From CAIJXB01 sp964439595 (lineage in GTDB: Bacteria; Chlamydiota; Chlamydiia; Chlamydiales; Rhabdochlamydiaceae), in assembly GCA_964439595.1 (NCBI GenBank), contig CAYTOK010000001.1, positions 62,001 through 126,000 on the forward strand: DNA of 64,000 nt. Direction: 5' to 3'. Numbering within the stretch: position 1 is the stretch's first letter; each line of letters opens with the position of its first letter. A model generated the notes under the pieces. The model was not told the origin of the DNA and did not search any database. It was given only the letters and a program-made list of their open reading frames with translations. Positions 1 through 8,455 of this stretch are shown in pieces. A program made the position numbers and the translations under genes.

Positions 1-666
1 ATCTGTACTAAGAGGGGTTACATCTCCCCAAATGCGGGGATCTGTTAAAAAGGCAAGAACACTGGGTTCCTTTATGCTCCGTCTTTCAAAATCAGTTCCT
101 GTGTCATTTAATCCCGTAAAATTCACGGTAAAGCTGTAGTTATATTTGGAAGAATCATTTGCTCCTGTTGTGTAGCCTGTTAAGGACATAACTCCTGAGA
201 AAAAATCTATTTGCTCTGTCTCTGTTGCCGTTGTGGCACATCCTTGGGCATCACAGTCTGAATCAACCCAACTTGCAGAAGAAATAGCGTTAAAGGCGTC
301 TTGTCCTTGAGCTAGGAAGTCGGAGACATCTGAAGCAAGATCTTGGATAGAGGATTGCTGCGCGATTTGATCGCCTAAGAAGTCAGAGACAATCGGAAGG
401 TACTGCGCTGTAATGATAATCATGATTCTTCCATAAATCTGAGACTTTGTATCTGCGCTGATATCTCCTTGGTTGGCGGCATCTACAAGAAGGCCTATTT
501 CATTAGAAATAAAGTCCCACTTGAAAGAATCTACCGTTTGTAAGCTTCGGGAAATAATTTCTGAGTTAGCGTCTTCTTGCAGTTGAGTGTAAAGAGAGAA
601 GTCGGGAATGCTGGAATTCTCAGGGAAAGTAAAGGTAAGGAATTCTCCTGATGATGGTGAGCTCAT
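1..666 (-). CDS. Unrecognised protein, N-terminal 222 codons (runs off the window)
   Basis: An uninterrupted minus-strand frame begins at an ATG preceded by a strong ribosome binding site (AGGAGG, 8 bases upstream) and stays open to the window edge, so the C-terminus lies outside. The visible part starts MSSPSSGEFLTFTFPE, is acidic, rich in Ser, Asp and Gln, and has neither a signal peptide nor a membrane helix. A stretch near residues 85-130 looks helical and amphipathic, and a Cys pair falls within CDAQGC. I do not recognise the family. A soluble N-terminus rich in Ser and Thr would suit a secreted chlamydial effector, but that is only a guess. The reading frame itself is well supported by the ribosome binding site and the long open run. 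Confidence 0.75.
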   Translation of the reverse strand, partial: MSSPSSGEFLTFTFPENSSIPDFSLYTQLQEDANSEIISRSLQTVDSFKWDFISNEIGLLVDAANQGDISADTKSQIYGRIMIIITAQYLPIVSDFLGDQIAQQSSIQDLASDVSDFLAQGQDAFNAISSASWVDSDCDAQGCATTATETEQIDFFSGVMSLTGYTTGANDSSKYNYSFTVNFTGLNDTGTDFERRSIKEPSVLAFLTDPRIWGDVTPLSTD

Positions 667-951
667 TGTTTTATCCTCCTAAGAGTGTTAATTTAAAACC
701 TTATTGTAGTTTTTAAGTATTAATTTAATTTAAAGAATTATTTGTGATTTTATAATTTTATTATGTAATCTTCTCGTGTATAGAAAGATAAGAGGTTAAT
801 TTTAAAATAAACTTTTTATTTCACTTGGGAGATCTCTAAAGAAATCGGCTTGTTCTAATCTAAGAAATAAGCTACCTTGCTCTATAAGGGAGCCTGTTTG
901 TTTAGCAGAAAGAAATGGCTCTTAACCCTTGTAATTATCACCTGGTACAAT

Positions 952-2322
952 ATGGATCATGCTGTTTTTGTAAATCGCGTTCTAAATATGAAAAAAATTA
1001 AGTATATTGGGTTAGATATGGACCATACTTTGATTCGCTATCACACTAAAGAATTTGAAAGCCTGGTCTATACGTTTCTTGTTAAGGAACTTGTTAATAT
1101 GGGTTACCCTGTTAAAATTCAGGAACTGCAATTTCATTTTAGTGATGCTATTCGAGGGCTTATCATTGATAAGAAAAATGGTAACATTTTAAAACTCAGT
1201 CGATACGGTACTATCCGTTTAAGCTATCATGGTACGAAACTCATTGATTTTTCAGAGCAAAAAAAGTTTTATCGCAGCGTACATGTCGATTTAAATAACC
1301 CCAATTATGTGGCTGTGGATACTTCATTTTCTATTGCACTTTGTGTGCTATATGGGCAATTAGTTGACCTAAGAGACAATAGTCCAATTGATTATCCAGC
1401 CTATAGCAGCATTGCAGAAGATGTACTAAAATCGATGGATAATGTTCACTCGCATGGATTTCTTAAAAAACAGGTAAGTCAAAACTTAGATCGCTTTATT
1501 ATTAAAGAGCCGGAACTTATCTCGCAGCTTCAATTTTTTGTGGAATGCGGAAAAAAATTATTTATTCTTACAAACTCGGAATATTATTATACGAAACTAC
1601 TTTTAGATTATGCTATCAACCCCTTTCTTGATAAAGGAAAAACATGGCAAGATTTATTTCCTATTGTCATTGTAGGAGCTAATAAACCTCGATTTTTCTA
1701 CGATAATCTTCCTTTTTTATCTATTGACCCCAACATAGGCACTATGACGAACGTTATAGGTCCCATCGGGTCCGGTGTTTATCAAGGGGGTAATGCTAAT
1801 CAGTTTACTGAAGATTTAGAGCTTCCCGGAGATGAGATCTTATATATTGGGGATCATGTCTATGGGGATATTTTACGGCTTAAAAAAGATTGTAATTGGA
1901 GGACTGCTTTAGTAGTAGAAGAGCTTGGAAGTGAAATTCAATCGCAAATAAAAGCAAAGCCCATTGAACAAGATATTACAAAAAATATGCTAAAAAAATG
2001 CGCTTTGGAAGATCTCTACCTTGAAATACAAACAAAAGCAATTAAAGAAAAAACACATAAATATGCAACTGAAATACAAGAGCTGCAAAAACAAATTAGC
2101 GACTTTGATCTAATTATATCGGGCCTAATAAAAAAGCAGCAGTCATTTTACAATCATAAATGGGAGCGTGTATTTCGTGCTGGTGCCGAAGAGAGTTATT
2201 TTGCCTATCAAGTGGACAGGTACGCTTGTATCTATATGGAAAAGCTATCTGATCTTTTTGCGCATTCTCCCTTCACCTATTTTCGGGCAAATAGGCGCAT
2301 GTTAGCTCATGATCAGGTTTGA
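952..2322 (+). CDS. Cytosolic-type 5'-nucleotidase, HAD superfamily (IMP/GMP-specific type)
   Basis: Probably dephosphorylates purine nucleoside monophosphates such as IMP and GMP in the cytoplasm. HAD motif I is GLDMDHTLIRY near residue 20, where the two Asp are the nucleophile and the acid/base. Motif II is ILTNS, and the C-terminal metal motif is YIGDHVYGD. The sequence around DAIRGLIIDKKNGNILKL matches what I remember of eukaryotic NT5C2 and its Legionella relatives, a family shared by intracellular bacteria and eukaryotes. The frame extends 25 codons further upstream, but I chose the ATG giving MDHAVFVNRVLNMKKIKY because Legionella homologues begin in that way; neither start has a clear ribosome binding site. 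About 456 residues, normal for the family. A terminator hairpin follows. Confidence 0.85.
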   Translation: MDHAVFVNRVLNMKKIKYIGLDMDHTLIRYHTKEFESLVYTFLVKELVNMGYPVKIQELQFHFSDAIRGLIIDKKNGNILKLSRYGTIRLSYHGTKLIDFSEQKKFYRSVHVDLNNPNYVAVDTSFSIALCVLYGQLVDLRDNSPIDYPAYSSIAEDVLKSMDNVHSHGFLKKQVSQNLDRFIIKEPELISQLQFFVECGKKLFILTNSEYYYTKLLLDYAINPFLDKGKTWQDLFPIVIVGANKPRFFYDNLPFLSIDPNIGTMTNVIGPIGSGVYQGGNANQFTEDLELPGDEILYIGDHVYGDILRLKKDCNWRTALVVEELGSEIQSQIKAKPIEQDITKNMLKKCALEDLYLEIQTKAIKEKTHKYATEIQELQKQISDFDLIISGLIKKQQSFYNHKWERVFRAGAEESYFAYQVDRYACIYMEKLSDLFAHSPFTYFRANRRMLAHDQV

Positions 2323-2398
2323 AGATTTTTTAGAAAAAAGCCTTTGGGTTTTATCGGCAATAGTCTGTTTCCTATTTAGCTTAAAGAGAATTGTGATA

Positions 2399-2421
2399 AA
2401 GAGCTTTTTAAAAAAGCTCTT
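2399..2421. terminator. Bidirectional terminator between convergent genes
   Basis: A perfect hairpin, AAGAGCTTTTT followed directly by AAAAAAGCTCTT, lies between the nucleotidase gene and galE. Its A and T runs would supply a U tract in either direction. The right arm overlaps the galE stop codon. Confidence 0.7.
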
Positions 2422-3448
2422 ATTCCATAGCCTGCCAAGAGTGGGAGATCATCTCCTCAAGAGAGGAGTAGCGAGGGGTCCAGTGGAGCTCATTTTGCGC
2501 TTTTGTAGCATCTGCAACGGAAATAGCAGGGTCTCCTAAGCGGCGAGGTCCTTCGATGACTGTAACAGGAAGTCCTGTAACCTTTTCTGCTGCTGCAATG
2601 ACCTCTTTGACGGTAAATCCTTTCCCGTTGCCTAAGTTATAGCATGTAGAGTCTCCTCCATTAAGTAACCTCTTCATTGCAGCTATATGTGCAGAAGCTA
2701 GGTCATCTATATGGATGTAATCTCGAACTCCGGTTCCATCGATTGTTTCGTAGTCTGTTCCAAAAATGGTGATTTTTCCACGGGGCTCTTTTACACTGCG
2801 TAGAACTACAGGAATCAGGTTGGACTGGCTTTTTTTATAGTTTTTACGTATTCCTTCAGGATCCCCTCCCGCAGCATTAAAATAACGTAGGCAGCAGTAT
2901 TTGAAGTTTCCTGCGGCGCTTAAGTCTTGTAAAACAGTTTCTATCATCAGTTTGGATCTGCCATAGGGATTTATAGGATGGCAGGGGTGATTTTCTTTAA
3001 TAGAATCTTCTTCAGGCATGCCGAAAATAGCAGCAGTTGATGAGAAGATAAAGGTATTTACTCCATGTTTTTGCATGGATTTAAGAAGGTTTAAAGTAGC
3101 AGCTACGTTGTTAATATAGTACTTTAAAGGGTCTTTTACCGACTCGCCTACGTCAAGAAATGCTGCAAAGTGCATAACGGCATCTACTTGATATGTAGTG
3201 AAGATTTTGTCTAGGACAGTGCTATCGCCTAAATCTCCTAGGATGAAGGTTCCATGTTCAACTGCTTTTAGATTCCCTTCACTTAAGTTGTCTAAGATAA
3301 TAGTCTCGTAGCCATTTTGATAGAGCACTTCGTTAACTCGTGAGCCAATATATCCAGCTCCTCCGACTACTAAAACACATGTACTTTCGCCCTTTCCTAA
3401 AAAAGAAAAAAGAGTAAGTAAAATATAAAGAAAGAAGGATCGATTCAT
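2420..3448 (-). CDS. galE: UDP-glucose 4-epimerase with a hydrophobic N-terminal extension
   Basis: Interconverts UDP-glucose and UDP-galactose using NAD, feeding cell-surface glycans. It is a short-chain dehydrogenase-type Rossmann protein: nucleotide-binding GGAGYIGS near residue 29, FSSTAAIFG in the catalytic Ser/Thr region, and catalytic NPYGRSK (Tyr and Lys). The C-terminal part with GTGVRDYIHIDDLA and YNLGNGKGFTV is typical of GalE. Odd feature: about 22 residues precede the Rossmann fold (MNRSFFLYILLTLFSFLG) and look like a signal peptide or membrane anchor. The start is backed by AAGGA six bases upstream and there is no later start before the NAD motif. It is the last gene of a block with the serine hydrolase (14 bp gap) and topA. 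Confidence 0.93.
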   Translation of the reverse strand: MNRSFFLYILLTLFSFLGKGESTCVLVVGGAGYIGSRVNEVLYQNGYETIILDNLSEGNLKAVEHGTFILGDLGDSTVLDKIFTTYQVDAVMHFAAFLDVGESVKDPLKYYINNVAATLNLLKSMQKHGVNTFIFSSTAAIFGMPEEDSIKENHPCHPINPYGRSKLMIETVLQDLSAAGNFKYCCLRYFNAAGGDPEGIRKNYKKSQSNLIPVVLRSVKEPRGKITIFGTDYETIDGTGVRDYIHIDDLASAHIAAMKRLLNGGDSTCYNLGNGKGFTVKEVIAAAEKVTGLPVTVIEGPRRLGDPAISVADATKAQNELHWTPRYSSLEEMISHSWQAME

Positions 3449-3462
3449 GGAGATTCCTTTTT

Positions 3463-4803
3463 TTAGGTTAGGTTAAAGATAGAGTCAATATAATCTAAAA
3501 ATTCTTTTAGGGGAGCATTTTCTTGATTAGACAAGATGATTACATAGTTTCCTGTTTGTAGGTACCTAGCTACCACACTAGTAAATCCGGGTATACTACC
3601 AAAGTGGTAAGTGCAAAGCCCCAGCTTAGGGCTTTGCCATAAAAAAACACCGTAACCATAATGAATGATGGGCTTTTTTTCTTGTTGAAAAGGGTAAGGG
3701 AATGTGGATTCATCAATAGGGTAAGAAGGTTCAACTGGTAGATGGAGGGGTAAATTGCTAAAATAAAATGCTTTCTGCTTAGATTCTTCTGTAAGAATTT
3801 TTTCGGTGTGAAGAGCCTTTATCCATTTTAATAAATCTTCGGTTGTAGAGTAAAGTCCCCCAGCTGCATAAGCATTTATTAGATACTTTTCTTGGTCTTT
3901 TATGGGCTTTAAAGAAGGTGATTGAAGGTATCCTACTGCTGCTTTTTTTATATTATAGCTGTCTCCATATCCGGAGTTTTCCATACAACATGCAGTAAAT
4001 ATGTGGTTTTTTATAAAATCCCCATAAGTCTCAGCGGAAACCTTTTCAATAATGACTCCAAGTAATATGTATCCAGGATCGCTATATTTCCAAGCTGTAC
4101 CTGGAGCAAATAGCAATGGACTCGATTGGAACTCTTTGATAAGCATTTCTGGGGTTTTTGGCTCAGCTATTTGGTAATATTCTTGAGGAAAGTCGGTGAG
4201 CCCTGAAGAGTGATTAAGTAACTCATGAATTGTGATCTTATCCCAAATATTACTATAGAGGTTTTCGGGAAGATGTATTTTAATAAGATCATTTGTAGAG
4301 AGCTTTTTTTCTTGTTCAAGTAAAAGGATGGCTGCTGCTGTAAATTGCTTCGAGATAGAACCTAAATGGAAAATCGTTTCTGTAGAAACTTCTTCTCCAA
4401 GCTCATTAGCGACTCCATAGCCTTTATGTAAGAGGATTTTGTTTTTATAAGCAATAAGAACAGAACCTCGAAAGCTGGTTTTTTCTACATTTTTTTGAAA
4501 AAAGATATTTAAATTTTCTTCTTTATCTTCGTCTAGTTTTTCTGCACTTAGGTATTTTTCATAACAGGCCGTCACTTTTTCTTCTGTGTCGAATTCTGCT
4601 AAGGTGGCTTCAAAGGTCTCTACTGAGTCAAAGGACTGTCCATTTAAGCTGTTTAGAAACGATTGTAGTATGGGAGGTTCTTCAAAGAGGGTTACGTGAT
4701 AACTTTTTCCATTAATTGTAATGACCCCCTCATCAGAGGGGGCTTCATCTAATCGCATTTGATAGTTAATATTTTCATAGGAAAAATTAATATCATAGTT
4801 CAT
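3463..4803 (-). CDS. Serine hydrolase of the beta-lactamase/PBP4* family
   Basis: A penicillin-binding-protein-like serine hydrolase or esterase. The nucleophile motif SxxK is Ser149-Ile-Ser-Lys152 in HLGSISKQFTAA. The second motif is KYSDPGYILLG (Asp where YxN is usual), and the third is HFGSIPGF, taking the place of KTG. This set is usual for the PF00144 family of esterases and D-aminopeptidases rather than true beta-lactamases. An extra region of about 100 residues at the N-terminus has no recognised domain, and there is no signal peptide, which is unusual for a peptidoglycan-directed enzyme. It lies between galE and topA with gaps of 14 and 9 bp. The substrate is unknown. Confidence 0.8.
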   Translation of the reverse strand: MNYDINFSYENINYQMRLDEAPSDEGVITINGKSYHVTLFEEPPILQSFLNSLNGQSFDSVETFEATLAEFDTEEKVTACYEKYLSAEKLDEDKEENLNIFFQKNVEKTSFRGSVLIAYKNKILLHKGYGVANELGEEVSTETIFHLGSISKQFTAAAILLLEQEKKLSTNDLIKIHLPENLYSNIWDKITIHELLNHSSGLTDFPQEYYQIAEPKTPEMLIKEFQSSPLLFAPGTAWKYSDPGYILLGVIIEKVSAETYGDFIKNHIFTACCMENSGYGDSYNIKKAAVGYLQSPSLKPIKDQEKYLINAYAAGGLYSTTEDLLKWIKALHTEKILTEESKQKAFYFSNLPLHLPVEPSYPIDESTFPYPFQQEKKPIIHYGYGVFLWQSPKLGLCTYHFGSIPGFTSVVARYLQTGNYVIILSNQENAPLKEFLDYIDSIFNLT

Positions 4804-4812
4804 ATAAAACCG

Positions 4813-7398
4813 CTATTTCGGTTTTAAAACGTGCTTATTAAGAATGCCAGATAGTTTCATCATATCAATAGCTTCTTTTGATCCAAACACTTTTTCTAAA
4901 AGAGCATCAGGGTTGATTAATCGTTTGTTTTTAGAGTCTTGACAGTTATGCTCTTTAATATATTCCCAAGTTTTTTTGACAACTTCTGGTCTTGAAAGAG
5001 GCTCTTTTCCCACAATAGCAGCAAGTTCAGGAGAAAGATCGTAGGATGGCTGTTTTCTTGTTGTTTTGACTTTTTCTTTTTTCTCTTTGGTTACTGTTTT
5101 CTTTGCAGATTTTTTCTTAGTGGTTTTATCTTCTTTTGTTTTGTTCTTCGTTTTTTTCTTGGATACATAAGGAGTTTTGGGATGATTGATATATTTTTCC
5201 GACAATTGATCTAGATTATTGACTATGACATCGCAATCTGGGTAGTTGCTACAGGAGAAAAATATTTTTCCAAAACGAGATTTTCGAGGAGTAATTAATC
5301 CATCACAGCCAATTGCGGGACAGGGAGACTCTCCTTCTAAGGGTTCTTCTCCTTGTTTTGGAATGTTGATAATTCCCTTACATGTGGGGTAATCACTGCA
5401 GCCTAGAAAAGGACCAAATGAGCCAAAGCGTAGTTTCATTTCTTTAGCGCATTTTGGGCAGGGCTGATCCCAGTCAAAATCAGGGTTATACTCTGTTTTA
5501 TCGAATTCTAAAGCTTCCAAAGGAGCTGTATAGCTGCAAGTTGGGTAGTTAGAGCACCCATAGAAATATTTTTTTCGTGCCCAAATTTTTTGTAGGGGCG
5601 CTTGGCAAAGAGGGCATTCTTTATCTGTTGTGATTTTAGGAACAAAAGCATCTTTTTCTGCTAAAGTAACAAGGGGAGCAAAGACAGTCCAAAATTCTTT
5701 TAATAGTTCTCTCCAGTTTTTTTTGTCTTCGCCAACTCGTTCTAACTCATCTTCCATAGCAGCGGTAAAGCCGATGTCCATAATCATTTTGAAGTTCATC
5801 TCTAGCATCTGGGCTATGATTTTGCCGAGTTCTGTCGGTTTGAGAGTTCCTTTTTCTTTAACGGTATAATCTCTACTTTGGATTTTATTCATAATTGCAG
5901 CATAGGTAGATGGTCTACCTATCCCTGATTTTTCTAGTTCTTTCACTAAAGAAGCTTCTGTAAAGCGTGGTGGTGCTCTAGTAAATGATTGTTCTTTTTG
6001 TACCTCAGTAAGAGAAAGAGAACTATCTGGGATTAACTGTGGCAGAAGAGATTCGCTGCCTTCTTTATCCTCTGTAGAATCGACTTTTTCTTCATAAACA
6101 ATCAGAAATCCTTGGAATTTAAGTGTGGATCCTGTGGCTCTTAGAATAATGCCTTTATACGCTTCAATGTCACAGGAAATTGTATCATAAATTGCCGGGT
6201 TCATTTGTGATGCTAGCGTTCTTTTCCATATCAAAGAGTATAGCTTATATTGATCGTCAGAAAGGTAGGAGCGGATCGAGTCTGGCGTATGAGGAATTGT
6301 TGTTGGTCTGATTGCTTCGTGAGCATCTTGCGCATTCTTTTTAAGAAGGAATTGTCTTGGCTCATCGGGAAGAAACTCTTTGCCGTAAGTTGTTAATATA
6401 TATTTTCTTACATTATTAATTGCTTCCGGTGAAAGTCTAACTGAGTCGGTTCTCATATAGGTAATAAGACCCTCAGTTCCTTCTTTGCCAAGGTCAATAC
6501 CCTCGTAAAGACTTTGTGCTATACTCATGGTTCTTGCTGCTGAAAATCCAAAGTGGCGACTTGCTTCTTGCTGTAAGGTAGAGGTAATAAAGGGGGCCAC
6601 TGGATTGCGTTTTTTTTCTTTTTTTTCTACGGAAAGTATCTTATAAGAAGCTGCTGTTAGTCTATTTACAAGGACCTCTGCAGATTTTTGATCAGGGATT
6701 GTTATAGTGTTTTTATTTTCAGAGCTTTCTTTTTCGATTCTATTTCCATCAACGGAGTAAAGGTAGGCAAAAAAAGGCTTTTCTTTTGGCCCTGTTTGGA
6801 GGTAAGTTCCAATGTTCCAATATTCGGTAGGGACAAAAGCTTCGATTTCTTTTTCTCTATCGACTACCATTTTTAAAGCAACAGACTGGACTCTGCCGGC
6901 TGATAGTCCCCCGTCTCTTGTTCCTTGAACTCTTCTCATTAATATAGGCGATATTTTATATCCGACTATGCGGTCTAATAATCGTCTTGCTTGCTGCGCA
7001 TTGACAAGGGGCATGTCAATATCTCTTGGATGTTTTAGGGCTTCTTGCACAGCATCTTTTGTGAATTCATTGAAAGTAACTCTTTTAATTTTTGTAGAGG
7101 GAGGTAAGATAGCTGCAATATGCCAAGCAATAGCCTCCCCTTCCCTATCAGGGTCAGGAGATAGATAAACCATATCTGCTTGTTTAGCTGCTTTTTTTAA
7201 GTTGTCGATAACTTCTTTCTTATCAGTCATTATAGCGTATTCAGGCTCAAAATCATTTTCTATATCGATGCCGAGTCCTTTTTTGGGGAGGTCTCTTATA
7301 TGTCCGATAGAAGATTCAAATAGAAACTTATCTCCTAGGATTTTTTTAAGAGTTTTCGTTTTTGTAGGAGACTCTACGATAATAAGTGTTTTAGTCAT
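4813..7398 (-). CDS. topA: DNA topoisomerase I with C-terminal SWIB domain
   Basis: Type IA topoisomerase that relaxes negatively supercoiled DNA through a 5'-phosphotyrosine. The Toprim domain opens with LIIVESPTKTKTL (Glu9) and PDPDREGEA (residues 81-89). The active tyrosine is Tyr314 in TYMRTDSVRLS. Three four-cysteine zinc ribbons occupy roughly residues 600-740 (for example CPLCQAP and CSNYPTC). A Lys-rich linker of about 50 residues then leads to a C-terminal SWIB/MDM2-like domain (LSPELAAIVG to NKHVLKPK). The TopA-SWIB fusion is a known hallmark of Chlamydiae and the best taxonomic marker in this window. It heads the topA, hydrolase, galE block. Confidence 0.97.
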   Translation of the reverse strand: MTKTLIIVESPTKTKTLKKILGDKFLFESSIGHIRDLPKKGLGIDIENDFEPEYAIMTDKKEVIDNLKKAAKQADMVYLSPDPDREGEAIAWHIAAILPPSTKIKRVTFNEFTKDAVQEALKHPRDIDMPLVNAQQARRLLDRIVGYKISPILMRRVQGTRDGGLSAGRVQSVALKMVVDREKEIEAFVPTEYWNIGTYLQTGPKEKPFFAYLYSVDGNRIEKESSENKNTITIPDQKSAEVLVNRLTAASYKILSVEKKEKKRNPVAPFITSTLQQEASRHFGFSAARTMSIAQSLYEGIDLGKEGTEGLITYMRTDSVRLSPEAINNVRKYILTTYGKEFLPDEPRQFLLKKNAQDAHEAIRPTTIPHTPDSIRSYLSDDQYKLYSLIWKRTLASQMNPAIYDTISCDIEAYKGIILRATGSTLKFQGFLIVYEEKVDSTEDKEGSESLLPQLIPDSSLSLTEVQKEQSFTRAPPRFTEASLVKELEKSGIGRPSTYAAIMNKIQSRDYTVKEKGTLKPTELGKIIAQMLEMNFKMIMDIGFTAAMEDELERVGEDKKNWRELLKEFWTVFAPLVTLAEKDAFVPKITTDKECPLCQAPLQKIWARKKYFYGCSNYPTCSYTAPLEALEFDKTEYNPDFDWDQPCPKCAKEMKLRFGSFGPFLGCSDYPTCKGIINIPKQGEEPLEGESPCPAIGCDGLITPRKSRFGKIFFSCSNYPDCDVIVNNLDQLSEKYINHPKTPYVSKKKTKNKTKEDKTTKKKSAKKTVTKEKKEKVKTTRKQPSYDLSPELAAIVGKEPLSRPEVVKKTWEYIKEHNCQDSKNKRLINPDALLEKVFGSKEAIDMMKLSGILNKHVLKPK

Positions 7399-7563
7399 TC
7401 AGACCTTAGGCGTTAAATAGTGTTTTGTTCAAAAGGGATAACATCTTTTTCTGATTTTTCACAAGAAACTCCTTTATCTTAGTTGAACTTTTTAAGTAAA
7501 TTTCTTGCTTCTCTCTTAAATAATAGAGTAAACTTATAGAAAAAAATAAAAAAGAAGTTTTTT

Positions 7564-8343
7564 GTGGAAAAAGAAAATTGGGAGTTATTTGATGCAGAAG
7601 GGTGGATTTTAGCCCCTAAGGAAAAGAAGGAAGATTTTTTCCTTCGAAAGAAATTTGTGGAAAATAGAGAGGGGGTTTTTGTAGATAGGTCTTCCGGGGC
7701 TCATTATTTAACAAAAAAACTTTACGGCTTTCAATTTGTAAAAGTTCCTGTCTTTTATGATAATACCTCGTTACTTCCTTGGCAAGGAGCTGCTTTTTGG
7801 ATTTATGTAGAGGACGGAGTTTCTTTTCCTGTAATTCAAATGAGAACAAATTATGACAAGTGGTGGTTTTTTCTATATGATGAGCAAGAAGTTTTGGCTC
7901 ACGAGCTTGTACACGCAGCTCGTTTTGCTTTTAACGAGCCTTTTTTTGAGGAGATATTAGCATATAGAACATCTAAAAATGTATTTCATCGGTTTTTTGG
8001 GCCACTTTGTATTTTCCCTTGGGAAGCGACTGTATTTGTTTTTCTTGTTTTAGCAGGCTCCGTAGGATTTACTTTCTATAGTTTGGCTATTTTTTTTTGG
8101 ATTCCCCTTTTTTTTGCTTCTTTTCTTTTTTTTCGCCTTTTCTTTTTGCAGATTTTATTTTTCTTGGCTAAGAAGCATTTAGAAGCGGCTGGGGTTTTTA
8201 AAGAAAAGACTTTGTCTCTTATGCTTCGTCTTTCTGATTTAGAGATATTTATGGCTGCAGTGACTTCTTCTTGTAAAATTCGAGAGAAGTTTCTGAAAAA
8301 GAAAACAGATAGATTAACAAAACTTATTTTAAGATATATGTAA
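7564..8343 (+). CDS. Putative membrane metalloprotease with HExxH motif
   Basis: Function not recognised. The clearest signal is LAHELVHAAR, a HExxH zinc-protease motif at residues 113-117, followed 11-12 residues on by a Glu pair in FFEEILAY that could supply the third zinc ligand as in gluzincins. After this come two adjoining strongly hydrophobic segments (about residues 148-200, rich in Phe), so the catalytic region would lie next to the membrane. The C-terminus is basic. No N-terminal signal peptide. The start codon is GTG, with only a weak AAAGAAG upstream. It is transcribed divergently from topA. The motif is exact, but peptidase activity is inferred. Confidence 0.6.
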   Translation: MEKENWELFDAEGWILAPKEKKEDFFLRKKFVENREGVFVDRSSGAHYLTKKLYGFQFVKVPVFYDNTSLLPWQGAAFWIYVEDGVSFPVIQMRTNYDKWWFFLYDEQEVLAHELVHAARFAFNEPFFEEILAYRTSKNVFHRFFGPLCIFPWEATVFVFLVLAGSVGFTFYSLAIFFWIPLFFASFLFFRLFFLQILFFLAKKHLEAAGVFKEKTLSLMLRLSDLEIFMAAVTSSCKIREKFLKKKTDRLTKLILRYM

Positions 8344-8455
8344 GTATTGCTATTTTTTTTCGGCTGATTTTTCTAGAGATACTTGCTCATAATTGGCATA
8401 TAGAGCATAATTCTCTTTTTAACTTCAAAAGTGCGTCGAAAAGGTTAGGTATTTT

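Noticed and set aside
2309..2539. 76-codon plus-strand frame after the nucleotidase gene
   Set aside because: It lies mostly over the terminator and antisense to galE, and its sequence has no natural protein look.
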